Source: Bacillus thermotolerans (lineage in GTDB: Bacteria > Bacillota > Bacilli > Bacillales > Domibacillaceae). From it: DNA of 64,000 bases. The DNA lies in NCBI RefSeq assembly GCF_000812025.2, contig NZ_JWJE02000004.1, positions 79,314 to 143,313 of the forward strand. The letters run 5' to 3'. This document shows, one piece after another, positions 9,579-18,959 of the stretch; positions within the stretch are counted from its first letter, which is position 1, and every line of letters begins with the position of its first letter. The notes under the pieces were generated by a model, which ran no database searches, was not told the DNA's origin, and saw only the letters and a program-made list of their open reading frames with translations. A program made the position numbers and the translations under genes.

Positions 9579-10268
9579 ATGGAAGAGAAAGAATTGTTAA
9601 TAGAGTGGATGGATAAGGGCATGATCAGCATCCCTCAAGTGTTGCTTACACACTATAAAGAGTTAAGACTGACAGAAACGGAACTTGTATTATTGCTTCA
9701 GATTTTTTCCTTCAAGCAAAAAGGGCAGCACTTTCCTACATTTGAAGAGCTTTCCGCCCATATGACCATCACTGCCAGTGAATGCTCCATATTAATAAAG
9801 AAGTTAATCCAGCAGCAAATGCTCATTATCGAAGAGGGAGATGCGTTAGGCTTTGAGAGCTATTCGTTAAAGCCGCTCTGGAAGAAGCTTGCCGACTTTA
9901 TGATTCAAGAATCAAGGCAATCTGCCTTGCACCAGACGCTAAGCGAAGAGAAGGATCTATACACATGCTTTGAACAGGAGTTTGGTCGTCCGCTTTCTCC
10001 GCTCGAATGCGAAACATTGTCCATCTGGATTGATCAGGATCACCATGATGCGGTGATTATCAAAGCTGCTTTAAGAGAAGCGGTCATCTCGGGGAAGCTG
10101 AATTTCCGTTATATTGACCGTATTCTGTTCGAATGGAAGAAGAAGGGGATTGAGACGCTCGATCAGGCCAGAGAGTATGGCCAGCGCTTCCGAAAGGGAC
10201 AGACGACTCCTGAGCAAGTAAGGCGGTCGGATAAGGCCGTGCCTTTTTATAACTGGCTTGAGCAATAG
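9579..10268 (+). CDS. dnaD: Primosomal replication protein DnaD
   Basis: 229-residue helicase-loading primosome component that works with DnaA at oriC and with PriA-DnaB at restarting forks. The N-terminal winged-helix dimerisation domain is recognisable from LLLTHYKELRLTETELVLLLQI-like sequence. The C-terminal DnaD/DnaB2 domain ends in the ssDNA-binding motif YIDRILFEW. A longer frame starts at 9522, but GGAGAGGTG places the start at ATG 9579. It forms an operon with nth and ypoC, the B. subtilis arrangement. Confidence 0.92.
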   Translation: MEEKELLIEWMDKGMISIPQVLLTHYKELRLTETELVLLLQIFSFKQKGQHFPTFEELSAHMTITASECSILIKKLIQQQMLIIEEGDALGFESYSLKPLWKKLADFMIQESRQSALHQTLSEEKDLYTCFEQEFGRPLSPLECETLSIWIDQDHHDAVIIKAALREAVISGKLNFRYIDRILFEWKKKGIETLDQAREYGQRFRKGQTTPEQVRRSDKAVPFYNWLEQ

Positions 10269-10284
10269 AAGGAGAGAGTCATCT

Positions 10285-10941
10285 ATGTTGAACAAGAAAG
10301 AGATTCGTTATTGCTTAGATACGATTGGCGAAATGTTTCCTGATGCTCATTGCGAATTGAATCACAGGAATCCATTTGATCTAGTGATCGCTGTTCTGCT
10401 ATCGGCTCAATGCACCGATGCGCTGGTAAATAAGGTGACAAAGGAATTATTCAAGAAGTATAAGACCCCGGAAGATTATTTAGCGGTGCCTTTAGAAGAG
10501 CTTCAGGAAGATATTCGTTCCATTGGCCTGTTCCGCAACAAAGCGAAAAATATTCAAAAGCTTTGCCGGATGCTGATTGAAGAGATGAATGGGGAAGTCC
10601 CACAAACGATAGAGGAGCTCGAGAAACTGCCAGGTGTCGGCAGAAAAACCGCTAACGTTGTAGCTTCCGTTGCATTTGATGTGCCGGCTATTGCTGTAGA
10701 TACGCATGTAGAGAGGGTCAGCAAGAGGCTTGCTTTTTGCCGTTGGAAGGATTCGGTGAAGGAAGTAGAAGAGACGTTGATGAGAAAAATACCAAAAGAG
10801 GAATGGTCAATTACTCACCACCGACTGATCTTTTTTGGACGTTATCACTGCAAAGCCCAGTCTCCTCAATGTGAAATCTGTCCGCTGCTTGAGCTGTGCC
10901 GGGAAGGGAAAAAGAGAATGAAGAAGAAAGTGGTGCAATAA
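10285..10941 (+). CDS. nth: Endonuclease III
   Basis: Bifunctional DNA glycosylase/AP lyase that removes oxidised pyrimidines in base-excision repair; 218 residues. The helix-hairpin-helix LPGVGRKTANVV contains the catalytic lysine, and the catalytic aspartate is in VDTHVERV. The C-terminal [4Fe-4S] loop has the exact spacing C-X6-C-X2-C-X5-C. GAAGGAGAG precedes ATG 10285, so an upstream TTG start at 10258 is unlikely. It follows dnaD by 16 bases and its TAA overlaps the ATG of ypoC by one base. Confidence 0.95.
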   Translation: MLNKKEIRYCLDTIGEMFPDAHCELNHRNPFDLVIAVLLSAQCTDALVNKVTKELFKKYKTPEDYLAVPLEELQEDIRSIGLFRNKAKNIQKLCRMLIEEMNGEVPQTIEELEKLPGVGRKTANVVASVAFDVPAIAVDTHVERVSKRLAFCRWKDSVKEVEETLMRKIPKEEWSITHHRLIFFGRYHCKAQSPQCEICPLLELCREGKKRMKKKVVQ

Positions 10942-11423
10942 TGCGCTCCGTCGATATTCCTTCTTCCCTGCGGCATCCCTTCTTTTTTGAAGAGAAAGCA
11001 GTGGACTGGCCGGAACAGCCTCAGTTGGGTCATCCGCCTTTTTTCATTTATGAGATCATGGATGGGGAACAGCCGTGGCTAAAAGAAGATAAAGGACAGG
11101 CTTACATAAAGCAGGAATGGGCGAAAGTACAAACTGTTCTTGAAGGAAAGTTTCGGGAGAGGAACGGGGACATTAAGAATGAGATGCGAGCGGCTATAGC
11201 CTTATTCTTTATGAAGCTATTCTGGAGCAACGGTTCACCTGTGCAAGCAGTGAACTGGGAGCATCTTGTTCAGCGTTTGGCTATTAAGCCGGTAAATGTA
11301 GAGGAGCGGCTAGGATTTGTGTTGCGACGTCCATTTGCCTATCATGCGTACGTGCAGATCAGTGAATTAATGACAGAGCAAACGAAGCAGTTGGCTAAGT
11401 ATCAGGCAATGAGAGAAAAATAG
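10941..11423 (+). CDS. ypoC: YpoC family protein
   Basis: 160-residue soluble protein in the position and size of B. subtilis ypoC, whose role is unknown. The ATG shares its A with the nth stop, which points to translational coupling; a start at 10896 would run deep into nth. No motif, signal peptide or membrane helix is seen. The central part is rich in aromatic residues and the C-terminus is helical. Confidence 0.75.
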   Translation: MRSVDIPSSLRHPFFFEEKAVDWPEQPQLGHPPFFIYEIMDGEQPWLKEDKGQAYIKQEWAKVQTVLEGKFRERNGDIKNEMRAAIALFFMKLFWSNGSPVQAVNWEHLVQRLAIKPVNVEERLGFVLRRPFAYHAYVQISELMTEQTKQLAKYQAMREK

Positions 11424-11426
11424 ATA

Positions 11427-11512
11427 AAAGGGGCTGTCTTCCTGCAAGACAGTCCTTTCTCATGTGTTAAAGACAAAAGAGGATGGCTTTACGCCATCCT
11501 CTTTTGTCGTAC
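11427..11512. terminator. Pair of terminators between the convergent ypoC and ponA genes
   Basis: The first is AAAGGGGCTGTCTT/AAGACAGTCCTTT (11427-11458) on the plus strand. The second is a perfect 16-bp stem at 11472-11487/11493-11508 (core AGAGGATGGC) that works in both directions. Confidence 0.85.
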
Positions 11513-11514
11513 TA

Positions 11515-14391
11515 TTATTCTGTTTCTGGATTTGCTGCTTCATTGCCGGCAGCAGGGGGGGAGGCAGGTGCACCCTGTCCCTGCTGGGTACTATCTCCGG
11601 CAGGAGGAGAAGCAGGGGTCTCGGCTGGAGGGGGGCTGCCACCGCCGTTGCCGTTATTTGGGGTTCCGCCTTGTCCTCCGCCATTGTTATTCTGGTTTCC
11701 GCCGTTTTCACTAGGAGTTCCGCCGCCGTTATTTGGGGTTCCGCTATTTCCTCCGCTGTTGCTTCCACCATTATTATTTTGGCCTTGGTCACCCCCGTTA
11801 TTTCCGCCATTGCTGCCGCCATTATTTTGATTCCCGCCATTGTTCTCGCCTTCGGTGCTTCCGCCAGGTTGGTTCGGCTCCTCGCCGTCTTCTTCAGGAG
11901 TTTCAGGCTCTTCTTCCGGAGCTGGTTCTTCTTCCGGCTCTTCCGTTTCTTCAGGCGGGGCTTCCTCTTCTCCACCCGGAACAGTAAGAGAAGTAGAAGC
12001 TGAATCAACTTCTGCACCATCAACCAGAGCGGTTACGGTAAATGTATAAGATTCACCAGGCTGAGCGCCGCCGAAGGTAGCGGCATTTCCGTCCGTGGAT
12101 TGCGATTCTCCTGATGAAGAGGAGACAGTAAAGCTTGGAGAGCCTTCACCGGAGAAGGACCATGACACATTAATAGACTGGCTGGAAGCATCGTAGGAAG
12201 CGGATAGTCCTTCGATGGCGCCAGTGGTTTCTGGTTCACTCTCTTCTTCCTGCTCTTCAGGTTCCTCCTGTTCTTTTTCCTCTTCTTCTTTGAAGTCTCT
12301 AAATGCTTTCTTCGGTTCTTCTCCTCTTATGAAGAGTTCGTATACCTTTTGGCTATTAGGAACTCCGTCACCGGCAATTCGAGCGGGATTTGACCCTTTA
12401 ATAACCGGCAATTCCACAACGCTGTCCGGCTTCTCAAAGTCCTCTGTTTCTTTGCCGGAAGAAACTTCTTCCATTAAATTCTTAAACAACTCTTTTGAGA
12501 TGTTTTGGCTGCTTCGGGATAAATACTCGCTTCGTTCTTCATATCCCGTCCAAATAGCTGCCGTGTAGTTAGTTGTATAGCCGACAAACCAGGAGTCTGG
12601 CGAGCCGGATGAAGGTATGTTATATTTTTGCTTTTCTTCAGCTGTATAGTTGGTCGTTCCTGTTTTGCCTGCAACATGGAGGCTCGGGATGTTGGCTCTT
12701 ACCCCAGTCCCCTCGTCAAGAACGTCCTTAAGCACATCAGTAATCATATACGCTGTGTAATCATTCATCGCTTTTTGCGGTTTAATATCATTTTTCACTT
12801 CTGTTTCTCCGTCGGACAGGACGATTTTCGTCACGGAATGGGGCTTGTTGTACGTACCGCCATTCCCAAAGGCAGCATAGGCTCCTGCCAAGTCAAGAGG
12901 AGAGATGCCGCTCATTCCGCCAATGGCATTAGATTCATTCTCAGCTTGCGCTTCTGGAATCTCAATACCTACATTTTTTAAGAACTCATTAGCCTTTTCG
13001 TGGCCAACCTCTTGGTATGTTTGCAGCGCAGGAATATTTCTGGAGTAGACAAGCGCTGTTCTCATAGAAAGTGGTCCCATATAAGATCCGCCGGCGTTGC
13101 GGATTGGTGCTCCATTTGAATACGTATACGGACGGTCATCCAGCTGCTGATAAGTAGACCATTTCAAATATTCAATGGCTGGACCGTAATCGATGAGCGG
13201 CTTAATCACAGATCCAGGCTGACGGTGCTTTAAGTCCACCGCCCAGTTTGTACCGCGCTGAACTTCCTGGTTGCGTCCTCCGCCAATCGCCCGAATAGCG
13301 CCTGTCTGTGTGTCCGTTAGCGCGATACCAGCCTGGAAGTCTTCGCTTGGATATTGAATAATTTCATCAGTGTCCAGCAGCTTTTCCATATAAGTTTGGG
13401 CTTCCGGATCAAGAGTTGTGTAGATTTTTAATCCATCAGAATAAGGGTTGTACTCTCCCATTTCCTCTACTTCTTCTACGACTACATCGATGAAAGAGCT
13501 GAATTTAGTTTTTGACGGTTCTTCTTCAGAGTTGTCCTCAGCCAGCTGGTTAGTAACAGGAACACTCTGTGCTTCTTTCATTTCTGCTTCAGAAATCTTA
13601 TCGTGCTGTTCCATGAGCGAGAGCACAACATTCCGGCGTTTCTCTGCCCGCTCCGGGTGATCAAACGGATTGTAGTTATTCGGGCTTTGCGGCATTCCTG
13701 CAAGCAAAGCTGCCTCTGATAGAGATAATTCGTTGAGCTCTTTGCCGAAATAATGATTGGCCGCTGCTTTAATGCCGAAAATTCGATCAGACATGAATAC
13801 TTTATTTACATACATTTCAAAGATCTCTTCCTTGGAATACTCCCTCTCAAGCTGGTAAGCAAGCCAGGCTTCTTCCGCTTTTCGGTCTAGCGTTTTGTCA
13901 GGAGTCAGAAAAGACATCTTTACAACCTGTTGGGTGATTGTACTTGCTCCCTGAGAGCCGAAGCCCTCTGTGATGTTTTTTACTACCGCGCCGCCAATAC
14001 GGATAATATCGACACCGTGGTGCTCAAAGAAGCGGGCATCTTCGGTAGCAAGAATGGCATCCTTCATTAGCTGAGGAATATCTTCATATTGGACGTAATC
14101 TCGTTTCTCTGAACCGATAGATGTAACAAAATCACCATTCATATCGTAAATTTTCGAAGAAACGGGGTCACGCAGGAGCGTTTCATCCAGCTTGGGTGCA
14201 TCCCGTACCATGAAAGCAAAGGTGCCGGCACCAATCGCTAGCGATAAAAGAAATAAAGCAGCAAGAGTGATAAATACTTTTTTTACGAGAGACCTTTTAT
14301 TATTTTTACTTTTGGCTGCTGGCTTATTATCTACCCGTTTTTTCTTTTGCTTCTTTCTTTTTTCCATGCGCGAATTATATTGATCAGACAT
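11515..14391 (-). CDS. ponA: Class A penicillin-binding protein 1 (PBP1A/1B)
   Basis: Bifunctional peptidoglycan synthase of 958 residues, anchored in the membrane. A basic cytoplasmic N-terminus (KKQKKKR) and one transmembrane helix (about residues 37-60) come first. The glycosyltransferase GT51 domain has EDARFFEHHG and the QQVVK motif. The transpeptidase domain has SVIK (SxxK), SRN (SxN) and KTGTTN. Next is a fibronectin type III-like domain starting near ETTGAIEGLSASYD, then a Glu/Pro-rich segment and a long Asn/Gly-rich tail with imperfect GGN repeats. The tail is longer than I remember for B. subtilis PonA. GAGGAT lies upstream of the ATG. Transcribed after recU, 73 bases downstream. 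Confidence 0.95.
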   Translation of the reverse strand: MSDQYNSRMEKRKKQKKKRVDNKPAAKSKNNKRSLVKKVFITLAALFLLSLAIGAGTFAFMVRDAPKLDETLLRDPVSSKIYDMNGDFVTSIGSEKRDYVQYEDIPQLMKDAILATEDARFFEHHGVDIIRIGGAVVKNITEGFGSQGASTITQQVVKMSFLTPDKTLDRKAEEAWLAYQLEREYSKEEIFEMYVNKVFMSDRIFGIKAAANHYFGKELNELSLSEAALLAGMPQSPNNYNPFDHPERAEKRRNVVLSLMEQHDKISEAEMKEAQSVPVTNQLAEDNSEEEPSKTKFSSFIDVVVEEVEEMGEYNPYSDGLKIYTTLDPEAQTYMEKLLDTDEIIQYPSEDFQAGIALTDTQTGAIRAIGGGRNQEVQRGTNWAVDLKHRQPGSVIKPLIDYGPAIEYLKWSTYQQLDDRPYTYSNGAPIRNAGGSYMGPLSMRTALVYSRNIPALQTYQEVGHEKANEFLKNVGIEIPEAQAENESNAIGGMSGISPLDLAGAYAAFGNGGTYNKPHSVTKIVLSDGETEVKNDIKPQKAMNDYTAYMITDVLKDVLDEGTGVRANIPSLHVAGKTGTTNYTAEEKQKYNIPSSGSPDSWFVGYTTNYTAAIWTGYEERSEYLSRSSQNISKELFKNLMEEVSSGKETEDFEKPDSVVELPVIKGSNPARIAGDGVPNSQKVYELFIRGEEPKKAFRDFKEEEEKEQEEPEEQEEESEPETTGAIEGLSASYDASSQSINVSWSFSGEGSPSFTVSSSSGESQSTDGNAATFGGAQPGESYTFTVTALVDGAEVDSASTSLTVPGGEEEAPPEETEEPEEEPAPEEEPETPEEDGEEPNQPGGSTEGENNGGNQNNGGSNGGNNGGDQGQNNNGGSNSGGNSGTPNNGGGTPSENGGNQNNNGGGQGGTPNNGNGGGSPPPAETPASPPAGDSTQQGQGAPASPPAAGNEAANPETE

Positions 14392-14464
14392 TTATTTCAT
14401 ATCCTCACTTTCAATTAAAATAAAGAGGCTGAACTTAGTATGCTCTTATATGGTAATAAGCCGT

Positions 14465-15088
14465 TTAAGTTTCATCTTCCGCAAAGTATAATTTATCCAC
14501 GATCGATAAATAATGAAGGCAGGGATACAGACCAAGCGGAACCGAAAAAGCTGATTCTTCTATTTCTGCCTTTGTAATAGATTTGCGGCCTCCGTTTTCC
14601 ATGCGGTCCCAAAATTCAAAAAGGCGTTCCGCTGGAAGGTAGTAGACTTCCTCCGTTAATGAGAAACGAATAATAACGAAGCTGATCCCGCCTTGCTTTG
14701 CCACTTTTCTCATGTGAACAAGCTGATGGTCATGGAAGTTTTGCAGTGGAAAAGACGTGCGGCTTTTCGTTTCTTTTGCTTCGAAATCTATATATTTTCC
14801 TCGGTACACTCCATTATAGTCGGTCGTGGAAGGCTGCTTAAAGTAAGCTTCTTTAATAACAGCAGCACTTCGTTTTGGATAATCTACCTGAACGATTTGT
14901 ACAGGCGTCGGCTTTTTATGAATAACCGCTATATTCTGTTCAAGGTAATAAGCATTTGTTTCATTTAGATCCTCTTCAAGCGTCATCCCCCTATTACTGT
15001 AGCTGTTCTGCATGGTCGGCTGCTTGCTCGCGTTTGCACTGGCTGCCGGCACATACTTCTTTCCATTTGGATACCTGATCGCTGTCAT
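14465..15088 (-). CDS. recU: Holliday junction resolvase RecU
   Basis: 207-residue Mg-dependent resolvase that cleaves four-way junctions and modulates RecA. Nearly all conserved blocks can be seen: [35 protein letters not shown], then the catalytic [20 protein letters not shown] with D, E-x-K and further DH residues in FHDHQ. A start at GTG 15097 is open, but GTGAGGTG sits at the right distance from ATG 15088, and the N-terminus TAIRYPNG then fits the family. First gene of the recU-ponA operon. Confidence 0.95.
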   Translation of the reverse strand: MTAIRYPNGKKYVPAASANASKQPTMQNSYSNRGMTLEEDLNETNAYYLEQNIAVIHKKPTPVQIVQVDYPKRSAAVIKEAYFKQPSTTDYNGVYRGKYIDFEAKETKSRTSFPLQNFHDHQLVHMRKVAKQGGISFVIIRFSLTEEVYYLPAERLFEFWDRMENGGRKSITKAEIEESAFSVPLGLYPCLHYLSIVDKLYFAEDET

Positions 15089-15097
15089 CCTATACAC

Positions 15098-15456
15098 CTC
15101 ACGAGATAATACATATCATAACAGAAAAAGTCTGGAGGAAGGTAAGAAATTAGACCGATTTTATCCCGCTCTTAAAAAGAGGCAGGAGTGCTGCTTTTTA
15201 GCCGCCAGCTTGGCAGAATCACCAACTTTTTCAATTTAACCTTTTGTCTGCCAATGTATATTATAACCTTTTTTGAAGAATGCGGCATTATCAATAAATG
15301 GCTGTTTCGAGTCTTTCTTAATGTCGAAATTTTTGATTATTTTGTCTGTGGTCTTCTTTCTTTGCCGAATAGCACCTAGTTTTGTCAAGCGGGAAGGAGT
15401 TTATAAAGGAAAGAAAGAATTGAACCCATAAGGAAATAGCAAAGGAGTGGGGATGG
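15098..15456. other. Divergent promoter region of recU-ponA and the yppE cluster
   Basis: No gene. Read on the minus strand, TGT-TATGAT (about 15105-15113) is an extended -10 candidate close to recU, and GGT-TATAAT lies further upstream (about 15262-15270). Between them TTGGCAGA and TCTGCCAA form an 8-bp inverted repeat with a 30-base loop, a possible leader stem. No clear -35 was found. Confidence 0.4.
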
Positions 15457-15699
15457 ATGACGAGAGAAGAAGTGCTTCGTACACTGAATGAAATTGAAGA
15501 GAAGGTAGAAGAGATTGAGCGTACGTTACAGAAAAATGTCAAGGTCATGCACAAGAACCAGTACTCAAAAATTTCCGAGAAGAAACAGGCAGTGATGGAA
15601 CGTATCGAGTCACTTGAAAAGGGAGCTGATTTCCTGCTGTCCGCTGCTCCTGAGTCCAAAATGGTCCAGTCCTTTAATATGTCCTATGAGCCGGTGTAA
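15457..15699 (+). CDS. Small coiled-coil protein of unknown function
   Basis: 80 residues. The first 60 are almost entirely heptad-like (EVLRTLNEIEEKVEEIERTL), predicting one long coiled coil, then a short tail with SFNMSYEP. AAAGGAGTGG precedes the second of two nearby ATGs (15457). It lies between recU and yppE, where B. subtilis has the small genes yppC and yppD; I cannot tell whether it is an orthologue of one of these. No signal peptide or cysteine. Confidence 0.6.
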   Translation: MTREEVLRTLNEIEEKVEEIERTLQKNVKVMHKNQYSKISEKKQAVMERIESLEKGADFLLSAAPESKMVQSFNMSYEPV

Positions 15700-15775
15700 A
15701 GACACTCTCCTTGAACAGTGGAAAAAAAGCTTATAGAATGTTAGAGATACAAAGAAAGATCAAGGGGAGAATACT

Positions 15776-16126
15776 ATGCAAAGACTTCAAGAGCTGACAG
15801 AAGAGTTAGTAAAAGTGGTCAATCAGGCGAATGACCGTTACCACTTAGCTAGAGAAACGGGAGAAGAAGGGGATTTTTATAAAGAAGTAAAGCCGTTTGC
15901 CGACGAAGCTAAGCGGTTGTCTGATGAATGGGAAGAAGAGGTTATGAGAAGCTTTCAGACGAGACGATTTAAGTATATTCACTTGCCCCAGGTCAAAGCA
16001 ACCATAGAGAATATCGAGTTGCTTTCTGTACAGGCTTTCTTTCCGAAAGCGAGCTATACGCGTTTTAGAAATTACGTAGAATCCACGCTATTTGTCCTGC
16101 AACAGCTGCTAAAAGAGCTAAAATAA
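15776..16126 (+). CDS. yppE: YppE family protein (DUF1798)
   Basis: 116 residues, an all-helical four-helix-bundle-like protein. The pattern NDRYHLARETGE, FYKEVKPFADE and RRFKYIHLPQVKATIEN agrees with B. subtilis YppE (DUF1798), whose function is unknown. AAGGGGAGAA precedes the ATG. About 75 bases separate it from the upstream coiled-coil gene. Confidence 0.8.
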   Translation: MQRLQELTEELVKVVNQANDRYHLARETGEEGDFYKEVKPFADEAKRLSDEWEEEVMRSFQTRRFKYIHLPQVKATIENIELLSVQAFFPKASYTRFRNYVESTLFVLQQLLKELK

Positions 16127-16187
16127 ACCGCACCTTTCCTCATCTTCCACATACTATGTGGTAGCAAAAGATGTGGGAGGGAAAAGG

Positions 16188-16550
16188 ATGGACTCTTGGC
16201 ACTATAGATATCCGTCTTACAGGCACTTTTCACATTATCCGCCAAGATCTTACTATGGGCCTCAATTTCCGCCATCAGGATATTCTCCGACTTCTGGAGA
16301 TTTGTGGAGCCACCCGCTTTATGATACGTATATGCCTGAAGGTCCATATCACATGTATCCGACTGCTTCGGCAAGTCCGCTTTCAGCATCACAGCCAAAC
16401 AGCGGAGGGTCGCTCTTGCTTCAGTCCTTTAAGAACAAGGACGGGTCGTTGGATATCAACAAAGCGATGGAGACGGCAGGGATGATGGTGAATACAGTGT
16501 CGCAGATTTCAAAAGTTGTAAAAGACATGGCAGGCTGGATGAAGGCTTGA
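16188..16550 (+). CDS. yppG: YppG-like protein
   Basis: 120 residues with two parts. The first 70 are rich in Tyr, Pro, His and Ser (HYRYPSYRHFSHYPPRSYYG), of the kind seen in spore coat proteins. The C-terminus SLLLQSFKNKDGSLDINKA to VVKDMAG is the YppG-like signature. The start is ATG 16188 after GGGAGGGAAAAGG, not the GTG at 16158. I infer a spore-surface role from composition only. Confidence 0.75.
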   Translation: MDSWHYRYPSYRHFSHYPPRSYYGPQFPPSGYSPTSGDLWSHPLYDTYMPEGPYHMYPTASASPLSASQPNSGGSLLLQSFKNKDGSLDINKAMETAGMMVNTVSQISKVVKDMAGWMKA

Positions 16551-16563
16551 AACGTTTGCGCTC

Positions 16564-16597
16564 TGAAGGAACCTTTTTCCTTCGGGGTCTTTTTCAT
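16564..16597 (+). terminator. Terminator after yppG
   Basis: GAAGGAA and TTCCTTC form the stem, followed by TCTTTTTC. Confidence 0.75.
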
Positions 16598-16674
16598 TTT
16601 TGCGCCTTAAACAGGGAACAATTCACCTTTCAAATGGATCGTTTGTTCGATACAATAAAGGGGAGGTGAGAGCG

Positions 16675-18957
16675 ATGTTATCAAACAGAAAATCGCTTCA
16701 GGAAACGATTGATTGGCTGAGAAATGAAGATGCTGTTCATTCCAATATTATTCATTGGCAGACGATTCCTGAAAAGGCAGCGAAAACTGTTCCTCTGCCA
16801 GCGGATCTGGATCCGCGACTGGCGCAAGCATTAGAAGGAAGAGGCATTGAGCAGTTATATACACATCAGTTATCCGCTTTCGAAGCGGCAAGAAAGAAGC
16901 AAAGCTTCGTAGCAGTGACACCGACTGCTTCAGGGAAAACGCTTTGTTATAACCTGCCTGTTGTTCAGTCTATTATTGAAGAGCCGGAGGGGCGAGCTCT
17001 TTATTTATTCCCGACAAAGGCGCTCGCTCAGGACCAAAAAAGTGAAATAAATGAATTAATCCAGGAGATAGGGATACCGATTAACAGCTATACATATGAT
17101 GGGGATACGCCGGCGAATATTCGCCAAAAGGTACGTAAAGCGGGGCAAATTATTTTGACAAATCCTGATATGCTGCATTCAGCTATTTTGCCCCATCATA
17201 CGAAGTGGGTTTCCTTATTCGAGAATATAAAATATATCGTCATTGATGAGCTTCATATTTATCGCGGGGTCTTCGGCAGCCATGTCGCGAATGTATTGCG
17301 CCGGCTGCAGCGGATTTGCCGCTATTACGGCAGCGATCCCGTGTTTATTTGCACCTCTGCCACTATTGCGAATCCGCTGGAACTGGCAGAAGCGCTCACC
17401 GAGAAACCGATGACGCTGATTGATAATAACGGGGCACCGTCAGGAAGGAAGCATTTTGTGTTTTACAATCCGCCGATTGTGAACAAGCCCCTTAATATCC
17501 GCCGCAGTGCTACGCTGGAGGTGCGCCGGCTTGCAGGAGAGATGCTGAAAAGCAAAATCCAGACGATCGTCTTTGCCAGAAGCCGGGTAAGAGTGGAAAT
17601 TATTCTGACATATTTACAGGAGCTTGTGAAAAACGAGCTTGGCCCTAAGTCCATCAGGGGTTATCGGGGCGGTTACCTGCCAACCCAGCGGCGCGAGATT
17701 GAAAAAGGGCTCCGTAACGGTGATATTTATGGAGTAGTCAGCACGAATGCTCTTGAGCTTGGTGTGGATATCGGCCAGCTGCAGGTGTGTGTGATGACAG
17801 GGTATCCCGGCACGATTGCCAGCGCTTGGCAGCAGGCAGGAAGAGCCGGACGCCGGCATGGTGAGTCTCTCGTTATTATGGTGGCAAGCTCTGACCCGCT
17901 TGACCAGTTTATCATTGATCATCCGGACTACTTCTTTAATCAGACACCAGAAACAGCCCGCATTAACCCTAATAATTTAGTGATTTTAGTGGATCACTTG
18001 AAATGTGCGGCTTACGAGCTTCCTTTTAAAGAGGGGGAAGCATTTGGAGATATGGAAATAGAGGATGTACTGGAATTTTTAACCGAAGAGAGGGTACTGC
18101 ATAAGAATAGAGATCAGTGGTTCTGGATGAATGATTCGTTTCCAGCTCATAATATCAGCTTGCGGTCCGCTTCTCAGGAAAACGTCATTATTATAGATAT
18201 TACAGAAACAGCCAACCACCGGGTCATTGGCGAAATGGATACATTTAGTGCGATGACACTGCTTCATGACGAAGCTATTTATTTGCACCAAGGCATCCAA
18301 TACCAGGTGGAGGAGCTGGACTGGGAAGAAAAGAAAGCGTATGTACGGGAAGTGGACGTTGATTATTTTACGGATGCCAATTTGGCTGTGCAGCTGCAGG
18401 TGCTAGAGGAAGACAGGACCCGCGAGAAGGGACAAACTACGATTTCCTACGGGGATGTCGCTGTACATGCAATGGCAACAATCTTTAAAAAGATTAAATT
18501 CGATACGCATGAAAATATCGGTTCAGGTCCTATCCATTTACCGGAAATGGAATTGCATACAAATGCGGTCTGGATGTCCTTAAATGAAGAATTCGAGTAT
18601 TTCTCACAGGATCGCCTTGAAAATGGGCTGATTGGCGCTGCTCATGCTCTAAAAGCAATTGTTCCTCTGTTTGCTATGTGCGACCCGAGTGATGTTCATG
18701 TGGTGCCGCAAGTAAAGGCGAGTCACAATGAAAAGCCGACCATATTTGTGTACGATCATTACCCTGGAGGCATCGGGTTGAGTGAGCAAGTGTTCAGCCG
18801 GCTAGAAGACATTCTAAGCCAGGCCGCAGCGCTAATCCGCCAGTGTCCTTGCCAAACGGGGTGCCCGTCTTGTATTGGAACCGAAGCGGTGTTTGATTCG
18901 GCCAAAGAGGATGCTTGCCGTCTGCTTGAACGGTTTTCACTAACGGGAGAGAAGTAA
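16675..18957 (+). CDS. mrfA: DEAD/H-box helicase MrfA (YprA)
   Basis: Superfamily 2 helicase of 760 residues. In B. subtilis MrfA (YprA) works with MrfB in a UvrA-independent excision pathway for mitomycin C damage. Motif I is TPTASGKT, the Walker B is VIDELH, and RAGRRHGES is motif VI. The C-terminal DUF1998-type domain ends with four cysteines in CPCQTGCPSC, probably a zinc site. GGGGAGGTGA fixes the start at ATG 16675 rather than 16600. The stop is two bases before the mrfB start, so the two are translationally coupled. Confidence 0.93.
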   Translation: MLSNRKSLQETIDWLRNEDAVHSNIIHWQTIPEKAAKTVPLPADLDPRLAQALEGRGIEQLYTHQLSAFEAARKKQSFVAVTPTASGKTLCYNLPVVQSIIEEPEGRALYLFPTKALAQDQKSEINELIQEIGIPINSYTYDGDTPANIRQKVRKAGQIILTNPDMLHSAILPHHTKWVSLFENIKYIVIDELHIYRGVFGSHVANVLRRLQRICRYYGSDPVFICTSATIANPLELAEALTEKPMTLIDNNGAPSGRKHFVFYNPPIVNKPLNIRRSATLEVRRLAGEMLKSKIQTIVFARSRVRVEIILTYLQELVKNELGPKSIRGYRGGYLPTQRREIEKGLRNGDIYGVVSTNALELGVDIGQLQVCVMTGYPGTIASAWQQAGRAGRRHGESLVIMVASSDPLDQFIIDHPDYFFNQTPETARINPNNLVILVDHLKCAAYELPFKEGEAFGDMEIEDVLEFLTEERVLHKNRDQWFWMNDSFPAHNISLRSASQENVIIIDITETANHRVIGEMDTFSAMTLLHDEAIYLHQGIQYQVEELDWEEKKAYVREVDVDYFTDANLAVQLQVLEEDRTREKGQTTISYGDVAVHAMATIFKKIKFDTHENIGSGPIHLPEMELHTNAVWMSLNEEFEYFSQDRLENGLIGAAHALKAIVPLFAMCDPSDVHVVPQVKASHNEKPTIFVYDHYPGGIGLSEQVFSRLEDILSQAAALIRQCPCQTGCPSCIGTEAVFDSAKEDACRLLERFSLTGEK

Positions 18958-18959
18958 AC

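Noticed and set aside
11464..12049. Long frames on the plus strand opposite the ponA tail
   Set aside because: They mirror the low-complexity Pro/Glu and Asn/Gly repeats of PBP1; no ribosome binding site or sensible protein.
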